Origin: JACPNS01 sp964455545
Lineage (GTDB): Bacteria > Actinomycetota > Thermoleophilia > Solirubrobacterales > JACPNS01
Assembly: GCA_964455545.1 (NCBI GenBank)
Contig: CAYVWQ010000007.1
Location: forward strand, 1-64,000
Length of the DNA stretch: 64,000 bases
Reading direction: 5' to 3'
Shown here piece after piece: positions 8,747 to 16,811 of the stretch; the first letter of the stretch is position 1; each line of letters starts with the position of its first letter. The notes under the pieces were generated by a model that saw only the letters and a list, made by a program, of their open reading frames with translations, was not told where the DNA came from and made no database searches. The position numbers and the translations under genes were made by a program.

Positions 8747-9253
8747 ATGCCAGCCATAGAACGCGTAGAACTCACCCCCGCCCAGCTACGCCGCGACCTG
8801 AGGCGTCTCGTCGACTCCGAGGAGGGCGGCATGGCATTGTTCGCCGCAGCCGAGCGCGTCTCGCGCGACGACAAAGAGCGAGAGGCGTGGCACGCGATGG
8901 GCGAGCTCGAAATCCACACCAACGACGCCGTCGCGCGGTTCCTTGAGATATCCGACATACCGGTCTCTCCGGTGAGCACTCCGGCGCGCATCGCCGGTAC
9001 TGCCGGTGGAGTGGTGCTGCCCGTTGTTCCCGCGTCGATTCTCGGCGCGGTGTTCCGCCAGGGCACGAAGCTGTTTCTCCCAGCCTTTCGTCGGCTTGCA
9101 GGTCACTACCGCGGGACTGATTACGGCGAGTTCTTCGACTATGTGGTGGCGCACGAGCTCGCGCTCGTTGATTACGCGACCGGGGTCCAGCGGCGTGATC
9201 CGAACGCGCTGGACAGTGTCAATCGCCTTCTGGACGCGGGCGTGCCGCTGTGA
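8747..9253 (+). CDS. Helical ferritin-like protein with a central hydrophobic segment, unknown function
   Basis: The protein has 168 residues. ATG 8747 is chosen because GGAG sits at 8738-8741, 5 nt upstream. Long amphipathic helices carry E and H residues (for example EREAWHAMGELEIH and YVVAHELALVDYA). They flank a hydrophobic stretch (about residues 80-105) that may insert in or lie on the membrane. The spacing of E/H pairs recalls ferritin-like or DUF-type four-helix proteins, but no exact ExxH metal set is clear. The stop overlaps the start of the TetR gene by 4 nt, so the pair is an operon behind the operator at 8707-8722. It is probably the regulated target. Confidence 0.5.
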   Translation: MPAIERVELTPAQLRRDLRRLVDSEEGGMALFAAAERVSRDDKEREAWHAMGELEIHTNDAVARFLEISDIPVSPVSTPARIAGTAGGVVLPVVPASILGAVFRQGTKLFLPAFRRLAGHYRGTDYGEFFDYVVAHELALVDYATGVQRRDPNALDSVNRLLDAGVPL

Positions 9254-9909
9254 ACGCGTCGGACGCTGCGCTTCCGCCTAAATTTGGCGGGATGACGGAA
9301 GCGAAGGTCGGCCGACCAAGCAAAGCCCGTGAACGACGGGCCCAGATCCTCAAGGCGGCCGCGTCGGTCGTCGCGAACGATGGTCTCGGTGGCGCGACGA
9401 TGGCGCGAATAGCCGAGGCTTCGGGGCTTCAACGAACTCTCGTCCTTCACTACTTCGGGAGTCGTGATTCGCTCGTCAGCGAGTTCATCTCATACGCGGT
9501 CGGTGAATATGGCGAAAGGATGCTCAGCGACACCCTGGGCGAGCCCGTTTGTGAGCGTGTGGCGGCAATGTTCGCTCCGCCCACGAAGCGGCGCCGCAGC
9601 GAAATGGCTGTCTGGTTGCAGCTCGTCGCGGCCGGAACCCGTGACCCGTCAATCAAGGCGAAGCTCAGCGAACTCTGGACGCAGCGTTGGCTGCCCGCGC
9701 TCGAGCAGCAGATCGCCGAGGAGTATCCGTCTGCCGATGCCGACGACGTGGCCGCCGCGGCGTACGCGCTCACGTGCCTGTTTGAGGCCCACTGGGCGCT
9801 CGATGCCCAGGGAATCTGGAGTGAGCGGCGGAGCTCACAGGCCGAATCTGCCGCGAAGACGATCCTCGGATCGCTTGACACGTCCTTCGCGAAGCCCGTG
9901 GCTAGCTGA
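9250..9909 (+). CDS. TetR-family transcriptional regulator
   Basis: The protein has 219 residues. GTG 9250 overlaps the previous stop (GTGA); ATG 9292 is an in-frame alternative. The N-terminal TetR HTH runs from GRPSKARERRAQILKAAASV through TMARIAEASGLQRTLVLHYF. The C-terminal half is the helical ligand and dimer domain. It probably represses its own operon through the palindrome at 8707-8722. The ligand is unknown. Confidence 0.85.
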   Translation: MNASDAALPPKFGGMTEAKVGRPSKARERRAQILKAAASVVANDGLGGATMARIAEASGLQRTLVLHYFGSRDSLVSEFISYAVGEYGERMLSDTLGEPVCERVAAMFAPPTKRRRSEMAVWLQLVAAGTRDPSIKAKLSELWTQRWLPALEQQIAEEYPSADADDVAAAAYALTCLFEAHWALDAQGIWSERRSSQAESAAKTILGSLDTSFAKPVAS

Positions 9910-9943
9910 CGCTTTCGGTCCGACCGATGCGATGATCTGATCG

Positions 9944-11266
9944 ATGGTCAGCCGCCTCAAGAGTCTGTGGCCCAACCTTTCGCAGAGCCTCGGATTCATT
10001 CCGGGGTTCATTGTTCTGATCTTCGCGATCCTTGGGGTTGCGCTGGTTGAGATCGACGCGCATGTCGATCTCGAAGGGACTCGATACGTCTTCAACGGCG
10101 ACGGGCCGGCTGCGCGCACCGTGCTCTCGGTGATCGCCGGCTCGTTGATCACGGTCGCGGGACTCACGTTCTCGATCACGATGGTCGTGCTGCAGCTCGC
10201 GTCGAGTCAGTTCAGTCCCCGCATCCTTCGCACGTTCTTCGGCGACCGGGTCGTGCAGCTCACGATCGGGACGTACGTCGGCACCTTCGTCTACGCGATG
10301 CTCGTCCTGCGCGGCGTCGGCTCGTACGGCGCCGCCGACTTCGTGCCGCGATTGAGCGTCACCGTCGCGACCTTGCTCGGCATCGCCGCCGTCGTGCTGC
10401 TGATCGTCTTTCTTCATCACGTCTCGCAGATGGTTCAGGTTTCGCACGTCGTCTCGAACATTGCGAACTTGACGCTCGCGCGCACCGATGTCATGTTTCC
10501 CGATCCCTACGGCGATTCCGCGGCGAGTGCGGACGAACCCGAGCCCGGAGCGTCCTGGCGTTCGGAAAAGCCGGGCGTGGTCGTCGCTCCGAACTCGGGC
10601 TACGTTCAACGAATCGGCCTCGATGACCTGGCAAAGAGCGTCGGACAGCGGGCGAGCAGGTTGTCGATCCTCACCTGTCCCGGTGACTTCGTGCGAGCCG
10701 GCGCGCCGGTTGCTGAGGTTTGGCCCGCCGACGCCGCCGAGGGCTGCAGGACCGATCTGCTTCGATGCATCGCGATCGACAGCGAGCGCGATCTTCAGCA
10801 GGACGTCGACTTCGGCGTGCGCCAGCTCGCCGACATCGCGATCAAGGCGCTGTCACCGGGCATCAACGACCCGGCGACCGCGGTGACCTGCATCGGCCAC
10901 CTGAGCGCGATTCTCGTTCGATTGACCGAGCACGCGACTCCCGACGCAGAGCGCAAGTATCCCGATCACGACCTGACGATCTTCGCGAGGCAGCGGCAGT
11001 TCGACGAGTACGTCGAGGAGATCCTGCAGATCAACCGCTACGTGGCCGGCGACGCCTGGGTGATCGGCGAGCTGCTCGCGCTGCTTCAAGCATGCGGCGA
11101 GGCGGCCGAGCGCTGCGGCGCCGACGAGCGACGCGAAACGATTCGCGCCGCCGTGGAGGCGATCGCCGAACAGGCGGCCTCCGAGGTCAAGAACGAACGC
11201 GACCGGCGGGTCGTAAGCCGTTTGGCCGCGGAGGCGTTGGACGGGGGAGACCCGGTCAGGGGCTGA
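9944..11266 (+). CDS. DUF2254 family predicted membrane protein
   Basis: The protein has 440 residues. Four N-terminal TM helices (about residues 18-38, 60-85, 103-122 and 135-160) contain the family's conserved segment GLTFSITMVVLQLASSQFSP. A large cytoplasmic region follows, with a second conserved block (DVDFGVRQLADIAIKALSPG and INDPATA). The family is widespread, and its function is not established beyond suspected transport or channel roles. A paralogue lies at 44141-45493 on the other strand. The 3' end overlaps the convergent secreted-protein gene by 11 nt. Confidence 0.85.
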   Translation: MVSRLKSLWPNLSQSLGFIPGFIVLIFAILGVALVEIDAHVDLEGTRYVFNGDGPAARTVLSVIAGSLITVAGLTFSITMVVLQLASSQFSPRILRTFFGDRVVQLTIGTYVGTFVYAMLVLRGVGSYGAADFVPRLSVTVATLLGIAAVVLLIVFLHHVSQMVQVSHVVSNIANLTLARTDVMFPDPYGDSAASADEPEPGASWRSEKPGVVVAPNSGYVQRIGLDDLAKSVGQRASRLSILTCPGDFVRAGAPVAEVWPADAAEGCRTDLLRCIAIDSERDLQQDVDFGVRQLADIAIKALSPGINDPATAVTCIGHLSAILVRLTEHATPDAERKYPDHDLTIFARQRQFDEYVEEILQINRYVAGDAWVIGELLALLQACGEAAERCGADERRETIRAAVEAIAEQAASEVKNERDRRVVSRLAAEALDGGDPVRG

Positions 11267-12359
11267 CCGAGTCCCCGTAAAGCGTGAACGTCCAGATCGC
11301 GGCGTTGTTCGCCTTCTGCGGCTCGAAGGCCCTTGCAAGGCCGTTGCTCGTGATCAGTCCGCCCTTGACTCCGGAAGTCGCTTTGAGCGAGCAGCTCTGG
11401 GCGTTTCCGGCCGAAGTCGAGACGTTCGCGCAGCGACCGACCATGTCGATACTCAGCGGGCCGTGGGGTCCGGTCAGCGATGCCTTTGCCGTTGCGACGA
11501 AGGCGCCGATCAGCGGTGCGGTGTAACAGACGAGCAGCGAGCCGATCGCCGGCCCGGACTCGCTCGGAAGCTTGCTGGTTCCCGGGTCCGGCTGGACCGA
11601 GCTGAGCGTGGTGGTTCGTGCAAACAGGGCCGGCACGCCGCACTTGCGGGTGCTGGTCGAAGTCGAGGCTTGTGCGGCGCGCGCGATGAAGAATGTGAGT
11701 CCGGGCGCGTCCTCGGGCGGGTTCACGACCCCCGGCGGGTCAGAAGAGGGCTGCGGGGTGCCGGTCACGTATGCGGTCCACACCGACCCCGTCGGCGCGC
11801 TCGGAGACACTTCTGGCAGCTCATTCACGACTGAGTTGCTGGTGATCAGGCCGCCCGTCACTCCGACGGCCGGATCGGCCTTCGGCTTGAGCCGGCAGCT
11901 CGCCGAGAGCGCGCCGAGGGCGGGGAACACGGGCTCAGGAGAGCACGGGCCGCTGGCGTAAACCGTGCCCATGCCCGGGAGAGCCGTGTACGCGAACGAT
12001 TCGAGGATCCCGTCGAGGTTGAGCGCCGGCGCGCTGCAGATGAAGCCGGGGCCGAGCGGCGCCGCGGTCTGGTCGGTCACGCGTCCGGTGCTCTGGTCGA
12101 CCGTGGGGGAGTAGAGGGCTGCGTTCAGCTTCGTGATCACGGTGCCGTAGCGAATGCTCCCGAAGTAGGACTTGCATTTGGCGTTCTGCTCGTCGGTGGC
12201 CGGTTGCGTCGTGTCGCGCGTACGGAACACGTAGTACGAGCCGGGACCGTCCTGGCCGTCGGCTTCGGCGTGTGTTGCAGCAGCGGCGATGATCGCGAAC
12301 GCGACGAGCGTTGCCGCCGCGAGCAGTCGGACCTGACCAATAGAAATAGAACGGACCAT
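11256..12359 (-). CDS. Secreted protein with an internal duplication, unknown function
   Basis: The protein has 367 residues with a signal peptide: KR-poor start, hydrophobic residues about 11-28, and a likely cleavage after AAAATHAEA. Two related segments occur: VTGGLITSNSVVNELPEVS (near residue 170) and VKGGLITSNGLARAFEPQ (near 335). Each is followed by a tryptophan/threonine strand motif (SVWTAYVTG and AIWTFTLYG). Cysteines are spaced in each unit, which suggests a duplicated beta domain. It is divergent from the TetR gene at 12464, and the palindrome between them could regulate both. No family is recognised. Confidence 0.6.
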   Translation of the reverse strand: MVRSISIGQVRLLAAATLVAFAIIAAAATHAEADGQDGPGSYYVFRTRDTTQPATDEQNAKCKSYFGSIRYGTVITKLNAALYSPTVDQSTGRVTDQTAAPLGPGFICSAPALNLDGILESFAYTALPGMGTVYASGPCSPEPVFPALGALSASCRLKPKADPAVGVTGGLITSNSVVNELPEVSPSAPTGSVWTAYVTGTPQPSSDPPGVVNPPEDAPGLTFFIARAAQASTSTSTRKCGVPALFARTTTLSSVQPDPGTSKLPSESGPAIGSLLVCYTAPLIGAFVATAKASLTGPHGPLSIDMVGRCANVSTSAGNAQSCSLKATSGVKGGLITSNGLARAFEPQKANNAAIWTFTLYGDSVSP

Positions 12360-12425
12360 GTCGTTTCCCCCGATAGCGATTACCGACCGTCCCCGGGCCG
12401 GCGAAGCTCGATCAAGCTAGCATAT

Positions 12426-12447
12426 ATTTGTTGAGCGTCAAACAAAT
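12426..12447. promoter_or_regulatory. Imperfect palindrome, likely TetR operator
   Basis: ATTTGTTGA (12426-12434), GCG, then TCAAACAAAT (12438-12447) form an inverted repeat with one extra A in the right arm. It is AT-rich in GC-rich surroundings and lies between the divergent secreted-protein gene (start 12359) and tetR (start 12464). Autoregulation and control of the secreted protein are inferred. Confidence 0.5.
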
Positions 12448-12463
12448 TTAGGGAGGTGAGCAG

Positions 12464-13120
12464 GTGGCGACCCACGCAGAGCGCAACGCAGAAACCCGTC
12501 GGAGGGTCATGCAGGCGGCAATCGAGCTGTTCGCCGAGCGTGGCTATCGCGGCACCTCGGTCGCCGCGATCGGCGAACGCGCGAACATGAGCCGCGGCGT
12601 CGTCAACGCCCAGTTCGGCACCAAGGAGGCGCTGCTCCGAGAGATCGTCAGCGAGGCGTCTGCGGAGTGGGGGCGGGGTGTTCCGATTCCAGAGGTCTCC
12701 AGCGTTCAAGATGTCGTCGCAGCCGTCGACGGCCTGCTGATGTACCACCGCTACACGCTCGAGAACGAGACGCGGAAAGTCGCCGCGATGTACGCGTTGG
12801 TGTTCGAGACCCTCACCGCGGTGCCTTCGCTGCGGAATGACATCGCGGCATTGACCGGGCGGCAGCGGCTCGAGGTCGCTGCGTTCGTCGAGCGCGCTCA
12901 GTCGGCCGGCCTGGTGCCCGAGGATCTGAACGCGATCGGCTTTGCGACCTGGGTCACCTCGGCCCTGCGTGGCATCAACGACCAGTTCGTGGTCGACCCC
13001 GGCGCGATCGACGTCGACGCCACGTACGCCGAACTGCGGGCGGGGATCCTGTCGCGATTCGGCGTTGACGCGCTCGCGGCGCCGGGTCAGGCCGCGTCGA
13101 GTTCCGACACCAGCTCCTGA
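12464..13120 (+). CDS. TetR-family transcriptional regulator
   Basis: The protein has 218 residues from GTG 12464, with GGGAGG at 12451-12456. The N-terminal HTH includes TRRRVMQAAIELFAERGY and TSVAAIGERANMSRGVVNAQF. The C-terminal ligand domain has no recognisable specificity. Its last 34 nt overlap the 3' end of the convergent arsC. The AT-rich palindrome just upstream is the likely target. Confidence 0.85.
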   Translation: MATHAERNAETRRRVMQAAIELFAERGYRGTSVAAIGERANMSRGVVNAQFGTKEALLREIVSEASAEWGRGVPIPEVSSVQDVVAAVDGLLMYHRYTLENETRKVAAMYALVFETLTAVPSLRNDIAALTGRQRLEVAAFVERAQSAGLVPEDLNAIGFATWVTSALRGINDQFVVDPGAIDVDATYAELRAGILSRFGVDALAAPGQAASSSDTSS

Positions 13121-13482
13121 ACACGCGAAGCGATGTCGTCGCGGATGGCTCGGACTTCCTCGAGCGGGCGCCCCTTCGGGTCAGGTAGATCCCAGTCGAT
13201 GTACCGCTTGCCCGGGATGTAGGGGCAGGAGTCACCGCAACCCATCGTCACGACCACGTCGGCCTGTTCGGCAAGTTCCGTCGTGAGTAGCTGGGGCGTC
13301 AGACCCGACAGATCAATGCCGAGCTCGTTCATCACCTCAACGACTTCCGGGTGTACGCGGTCGCCGGGCGTGGTGCCGGCCGAAAGCCCGCTGTGCCTGC
13401 CTTCAGAAGCCTGCTCGAAGAGCGCGCGGCTCATCTGCGAGCGGCCGGCGTTGTGCAGGCAGACGAAGAGTGCAGTGGCCAT
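13087..13482 (-). CDS. arsC: Arsenate reductase, low-molecular-weight phosphatase type
   Basis: The protein has 131 residues. The N-terminal phosphatase loop C8-L-H-N-A-G-R14-S is the CX5R(S/T) active site that binds arsenate. A second cysteine pair, TMGCGDSCPY (about residues 78-87), matches the resolving cysteines of thioredoxin- or mycothiol-linked enzymes, and the W-D-L-P-D-P loop carries the general-acid Asp. The enzyme would reduce As(V) to As(III). It is third in the arsR-aqpS-arsC operon and starts 3 nt after aqpS. Whether the electron donor is thioredoxin or mycothiol/mycoredoxin cannot be told from this sequence. Confidence 0.9.
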   Translation of the reverse strand: MATALFVCLHNAGRSQMSRALFEQASEGRHSGLSAGTTPGDRVHPEVVEVMNELGIDLSGLTPQLLTTELAEQADVVVTMGCGDSCPYIPGKRYIDWDLPDPKGRPLEEVRAIRDDIASRVQELVSELDAA

Positions 13483-13485
13483 CGA

Positions 13486-14175
13486 TCATTCTCCCGTTCG
13501 TAGGTGTTTGTCTCCGCGCACCAGCTGGTAGACGAGCGCGCCTGCCGCGGCACCGATCACCGGGCCGACGATGTAGATCCAGAATTCGTGCCACTCGCCG
13601 GAAGCGAGCGCCGGTCCGAAGGAGCGAGCCGGGTTCATCGAAGCGCCGGTGACGGGGCCGCCGAAGAGCGCGTCCAGCGCGACCGTTCCGCCGATCGCGA
13701 TCGCGGCGGCCGGACCAACAGCGCGGGTGTCGGTGGCGACGGCCATGATCACGAACATCAGGAAGGCCGTCAGGACCGTCTCGTAGACGAGCGCGCTCCC
13801 TGCGCCGACCGAAGGCACGGTTGCGCCAAGCGAGGCCGGTGCGTCGGTCCAGACGGCAAGCAGCAGGAACGCCCCGAGCGTCGCGCCAAGCAGCTGGGCG
13901 GCGATGTACGCGACGGCGTCGCGCTTGGGAAAGTGCCGCGTGATCGTGAAGGCGACGGTGACGGCGGGATTGATGTGAGCTCCGGAGAGGTGACCGGTCG
14001 CATAGATCATCGCCATGATCACCAGACCGAACGCGGCGGCGACGCCGGTCGAACCGATCGTTCCCGAGAACTCCGAAGACGTGACGATCGCTCCGCAGCC
14101 CGCGAAGACCAGCGCGAAGGCGGCGAAGGCCTCGGCCGCACTGCGGTGCGCGAGCCCGGGGCTTGAGTCAGTCAT
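13486..14175 (-). CDS. aqpS: Aquaglyceroporin-like channel in the ars operon (AqpS type)
   Basis: The protein has 229 residues from ATG 14175, overlapping the arsR stop by 8 nt; the longer GTG-type start further upstream is unlikely. It has six TM helices and the two MIP half-helix motifs: HINPAVTVAF (about residue 70) and SMNPARSFGPAL (about 180). In Sinorhizobium meliloti an arsR-aqpS-arsC arrangement replaces ArsB: ArsC makes arsenite internally and the channel lets it flow out. The same order here, with no arsB/acr3 in the window, supports that role. Pore selectivity is not determined. Confidence 0.85.
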   Translation of the reverse strand: MTDSSPGLAHRSAAEAFAAFALVFAGCGAIVTSSEFSGTIGSTGVAAAFGLVIMAMIYATGHLSGAHINPAVTVAFTITRHFPKRDAVAYIAAQLLGATLGAFLLLAVWTDAPASLGATVPSVGAGSALVYETVLTAFLMFVIMAVATDTRAVGPAAAIAIGGTVALDALFGGPVTGASMNPARSFGPALASGEWHEFWIYIVGPVIGAAAGALVYQLVRGDKHLRTGE

Positions 14176-14527
14176 CGCCGAGCCACGCCTCGAGCGGCTC
14201 AAGTGCGCCGTCGTGGACGTAGTAGTAGGACCAGATGCCGCGCTTCTCGACGCCGACGATTCCTGCGTCTTTCAGTTTGCGCAGGTGGTGCGAGAGCGTC
14301 GGCTGAGAGACGTCGAACAGCGGCACCAGCTCGCAGACGCAGACCTCGCCGGCGTGGCGGCGCAGGACGTCGACGATCTGCAGCCGGATCGGGTCGCTCA
14401 GGACCCGGGCGATCTCGGCGATCGAAGCTGCGGACTCGGCCGTGATGCTCGGTAGCGCGACGGGTTCGCAGCAGACCTCGCCGGCCGGGCGCTTGTGCTT
14501 GGGATGCAGTGTGAGCTCGACTGCCAT
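14168..14527 (-). CDS. arsR: ArsR/SmtB-family arsenic-responsive repressor
   Basis: The protein has 119 residues. The winged HTH includes LSDPIRLQIVDVLRRH and VSQPTLSHHLRKLKDAG. Two potential As(III) sites are visible: an N-terminal Cys19-Cys20 pair and a Cys63-Val-Cys65 pair in the classic E-V-C-V-C-E-L position. No Shine-Dalgarno sequence is seen, so translation may be leaderless. It starts 16 nt from a perfect 26-nt palindrome shared with divergent chrA, so autorepression is expected, released by arsenite. Confidence 0.92.
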   Translation of the reverse strand: MAVELTLHPKHKRPAGEVCCEPVALPSITAESAASIAEIARVLSDPIRLQIVDVLRRHAGEVCVCELVPLFDVSQPTLSHHLRKLKDAGIVGVEKRGIWSYYYVHDGALEPLEAWLGDD

Positions 14528-14543
14528 CGGCGCGAGCGTATCA

Positions 14544-14569
14544 ACTACATAGACAAATGTCTATGTAGT
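14544..14569. promoter_or_regulatory. Perfect 26-nt palindromic ArsR operator between arsR and chrA
   Basis: ACTACATAGACA, spacer AA and TGTCTATGTAGT form a perfect inverted repeat with 12-bp arms. The AT-rich core CATAGACA-AA-TGTCTATG resembles ArsR-family sites. It lies between arsR (minus) and chrA (plus), so a single ArsR dimer could control both the arsenic operon and the chromate transporter. Confidence 0.8.
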
Positions 14570-14591
14570 GGCGGGCGTACTCTGTGCCGCA

Positions 14592-15755
14592 ATGGCCCCA
14601 GAGCGAGCATCTCTGGCAGTGATCGCCCGCGAATGGACGCGCATCGGCGTGACTGGATTCGGCGGTCCGCCGGCGCACATCGTCCTGCTGCGCGAACTCG
14701 TGGTCGACCGCCGGAAGTGGATGGACGCGCGCGAGTTTGAAGACGCCAACGCCGCCTGTCAGCTGTTGCCCGGTCCGTCGTCGACGCAGCTTGCGATCTT
14801 CTGCGCGCACCGCGTGGGCGGGTGGCCGGGCGCCGTGGTCGGCGGTCTCGGGTTCATCCTTCCGGCGGTCCTGATGATCCTTGCGTTGTCGGTGGTGTTT
14901 CTCGCCTCGTCGCCGCCGACCTGGGTGCGCGGCGCCGGCGCCGGCGCCGGGGCGGTCGTGGCCGCTGTGGCGGTCAAGGCCGGCATCGACCTGCTCGCGC
15001 CGAGCCTCGCCAACGCCGGCCACGACGGGCGGCACTTCGGCCGCTGGGCGCTCTACCTCGCCGCCGGCGCCGCCTCCGCGGCGCTGATCGGGGCGTACCT
15101 CGTGCTGACTTTGATCGCCTGCGGCGCCGCCGAGCTGTTGATCCGGCGGGCGTCTTCACGACCAGGCGGAGCAACCGCGCTCGCCTTTCCGCTCGCGGCG
15201 CTGAAGGGCACCGTCGCCGTTGGCGGCGTAGGCGCCCTCGCGTGGACGGCCTTCAAGGTCGGCGCGCTGTCGTTCGGCGGCGGCTTCGTGATCGTGCCGT
15301 TGATGCAGCAGGACGCAGTCAACGTCTACCACTGGATGACCGACGCGCAGTTCCTCAACGCCGTCGCGCTCGGACAGGTCACCCCCGGGCCGTTCGTCGC
15401 GACCCTCGCCGCGGTCGGCTACGCGGCCCACGGCATCGGCGGCGGATTACTGGCGGCATTCGTCGGTTTCGCGCCATCGTTCTCGTTCATCTTGATCGCG
15501 GGCGACCGCTTTGAGCGGATGCGGGCGAACCTCGACGCGCGGGCCTTCTTGGGGGGTGCGGGCCCGGCAGCGATCGGCGCAATCTTCGGATCCGCGATCC
15601 CGCTTTCGCTCGCGCTGTCAGAGACCTGGCAAGCAGCGCTTCTCGTCGCCGGAGCGGTCGCGTTGTTCGCGCTCAGGCGTGGGGTGGTGCTGACACTGGT
15701 CGCGGCCGGCGCGGCCGGGGCACTGCTCGCGCTTGCGGGCGCGCCGGTGCCCTAG
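14592..15755 (+). CDS. chrA: Chromate transporter, two-domain ChrA
   Basis: The protein has 387 residues. ATG 14592 is preferred because the in-frame GTG at 14568 would lie inside the operator. Two homologous CHR halves are present: the first with FGGPPAHIVLLRELVV and LPGPSSTQLAIF, the second with SFGGGFVIVPLMQQDAV and GQVTPGPFVATLAAVGY. There are about ten TM helices. The CHR family exports chromate. It is divergent from arsR across the palindrome, so it is probably under ArsR control. Its stop overlaps the convergent VOC gene by 4 nt (CTAG). Confidence 0.9.
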   Translation: MAPERASLAVIAREWTRIGVTGFGGPPAHIVLLRELVVDRRKWMDAREFEDANAACQLLPGPSSTQLAIFCAHRVGGWPGAVVGGLGFILPAVLMILALSVVFLASSPPTWVRGAGAGAGAVVAAVAVKAGIDLLAPSLANAGHDGRHFGRWALYLAAGAASAALIGAYLVLTLIACGAAELLIRRASSRPGGATALAFPLAALKGTVAVGGVGALAWTAFKVGALSFGGGFVIVPLMQQDAVNVYHWMTDAQFLNAVALGQVTPGPFVATLAAVGYAAHGIGGGLLAAFVGFAPSFSFILIAGDRFERMRANLDARAFLGGAGPAAIGAIFGSAIPLSLALSETWQAALLVAGAVALFALRRGVVLTLVAAGAAGALLALAGAPVP

Positions 15756-16147
15756 GCGGCCTCGAACGGAGCCGGCGGCGCGTAGCGCTGATGCAGTTCC
15801 AGACGATTTCCGTCGGGGTCGTCAAAGAACGCCATGTGACACACGCCCGAATCGATCGTGTCGCCGAGGAACGTCACACCTTCCGCCTCGAGCTGCTTGC
15901 GGGCGGCCGCGACGTCCTCGACCTGAAACGCGATCGGCTGCTTGCTCGCGCTGAACTCGAGTCCGAACGCGTCCGGCTGCATCACGGCGATCGTGAGGTT
16001 GCCGGTCTCGAACTCGACGCCCGGCATCTTGCCGTAGCGCTTGAGGACCGGCAACCCGAGCGTGCCGCCATAGAAGGCTTCGGCCTTCTCGATGTCCTGC
16101 GTGAAGATGTTTACGAAGTCAGTGCCGGTGATCAGTTGCTTGCTCAT
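15752..16147 (-). CDS. VOC-superfamily (glyoxalase/dioxygenase-fold) protein
   Basis: The protein has 131 residues from ATG 16147. It carries the paired beta-alpha-beta-beta-beta pattern, with FYGGTLGLPVLKRYGKMPG in the first half and SGVCHMAFFDDPDGNRLELHQR in the second. The E in RLELH and the earlier D/H positions are the usual metal ligands. Specificity is not deducible. It resembles the VOC proteins at 26423-27153, especially the D-(S/T)-G-V-C-x-M-A-F-F segment. Confidence 0.8.
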   Translation of the reverse strand: MSKQLITGTDFVNIFTQDIEKAEAFYGGTLGLPVLKRYGKMPGVEFETGNLTIAVMQPDAFGLEFSASKQPIAFQVEDVAAARKQLEAEGVTFLGDTIDSGVCHMAFFDDPDGNRLELHQRYAPPAPFEAA

Positions 16148-16175
16148 GCGGCGCAAGCTACATGAATGGCGCTGC

Positions 16176-16811
16176 TCAGGCCGCGCCGACCCGGCGGCGC
16201 TGGCCGCTGCGCAATCGTGCCTGATGCGCGCCGCTCACCGGAGCGCTGTTGTCCCAACGGGGTACCCGCCGCCGTGCCGGCGCATCGGACGGCCGCAGCA
16301 CGATGATTTCGCCGGGCGCGTGATCCAGGCACCAGGCAATCGCAGTCGCGTCGAGACCATCCTCGGTTCCGGAGGCCGCCGGGAGCACGATGCGGTAGTA
16401 GCGACCCTTGTCGGCGAGGCACTGAAGCCCGTGCTGGGCGCTTCTTGCTCGCACGATGCGCGCGTCGACGGGCACTCCTGCCTTCAGCGCCCGCTGCTCG
16501 ACGGCCTCGAGCAGCTCCACCGCGACGGCGCCCTGCCGCGGGATCGCCGCGTCAAGCGGCAGTCGCAACGGGACTCTCGCGAGATAAACCGGCACCAGCG
16601 TTGCGTCGTCTGCGCTCGCCAGTCGGATCGCGGCGTCGAGCGCTCCGTAGGAAATCGCACTCCCGACGAAGGGGAACAACACGCGCCGCTCCCGCGAATC
16701 CGGCAACAGCCGCCGCCGCGCCGTGCGGCGACGGATCTGTTCGGCAACCAGCCACACCAGCATGCCGGCGATCAGGCCGATCGCTACATCGTCCAGCCAG
16801 TTCCAGCTCAT
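16176..16811 (-). CDS. Membrane-anchored universal-stress-type protein at the end of the kdp operon
   Basis: The protein has 211 residues. ATG 16811 overlaps the truncated-kdpD stop (ATGA). One N-terminal TM helix (DDVAIGLIAGMLVWLVAEQI, about residues 6-25) is followed by a UspA-like alpha/beta domain: FPFVGSAISYGALDAAIRLA, then TLVPVYLARVPLRLPLD. KdpD proteins normally contain a USP domain, so this may be a detached accessory sensor part. Coupling and context link it to Kdp; its ligand is unknown. Confidence 0.6.
   Translation of the reverse strand: MSWNWLDDVAIGLIAGMLVWLVAEQIRRRTARRRLLPDSRERRVLFPFVGSAISYGALDAAIRLASADDATLVPVYLARVPLRLPLDAAIPRQGAVAVELLEAVEQRALKAGVPVDARIVRARSAQHGLQCLADKGRYYRIVLPAASGTEDGLDATAIAWCLDHAPGEIIVLRPSDAPARRRVPRWDNSAPVSGAHQARLRSGQRRRVGAA

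Noticed and set aside
14568..14591. GTG start that would extend ChrA by 8 residues
   Set aside because: It lies on the last bases of the palindromic operator, where transcription probably has not begun. ATG 14592 starts at the usual ChrA N-terminus.
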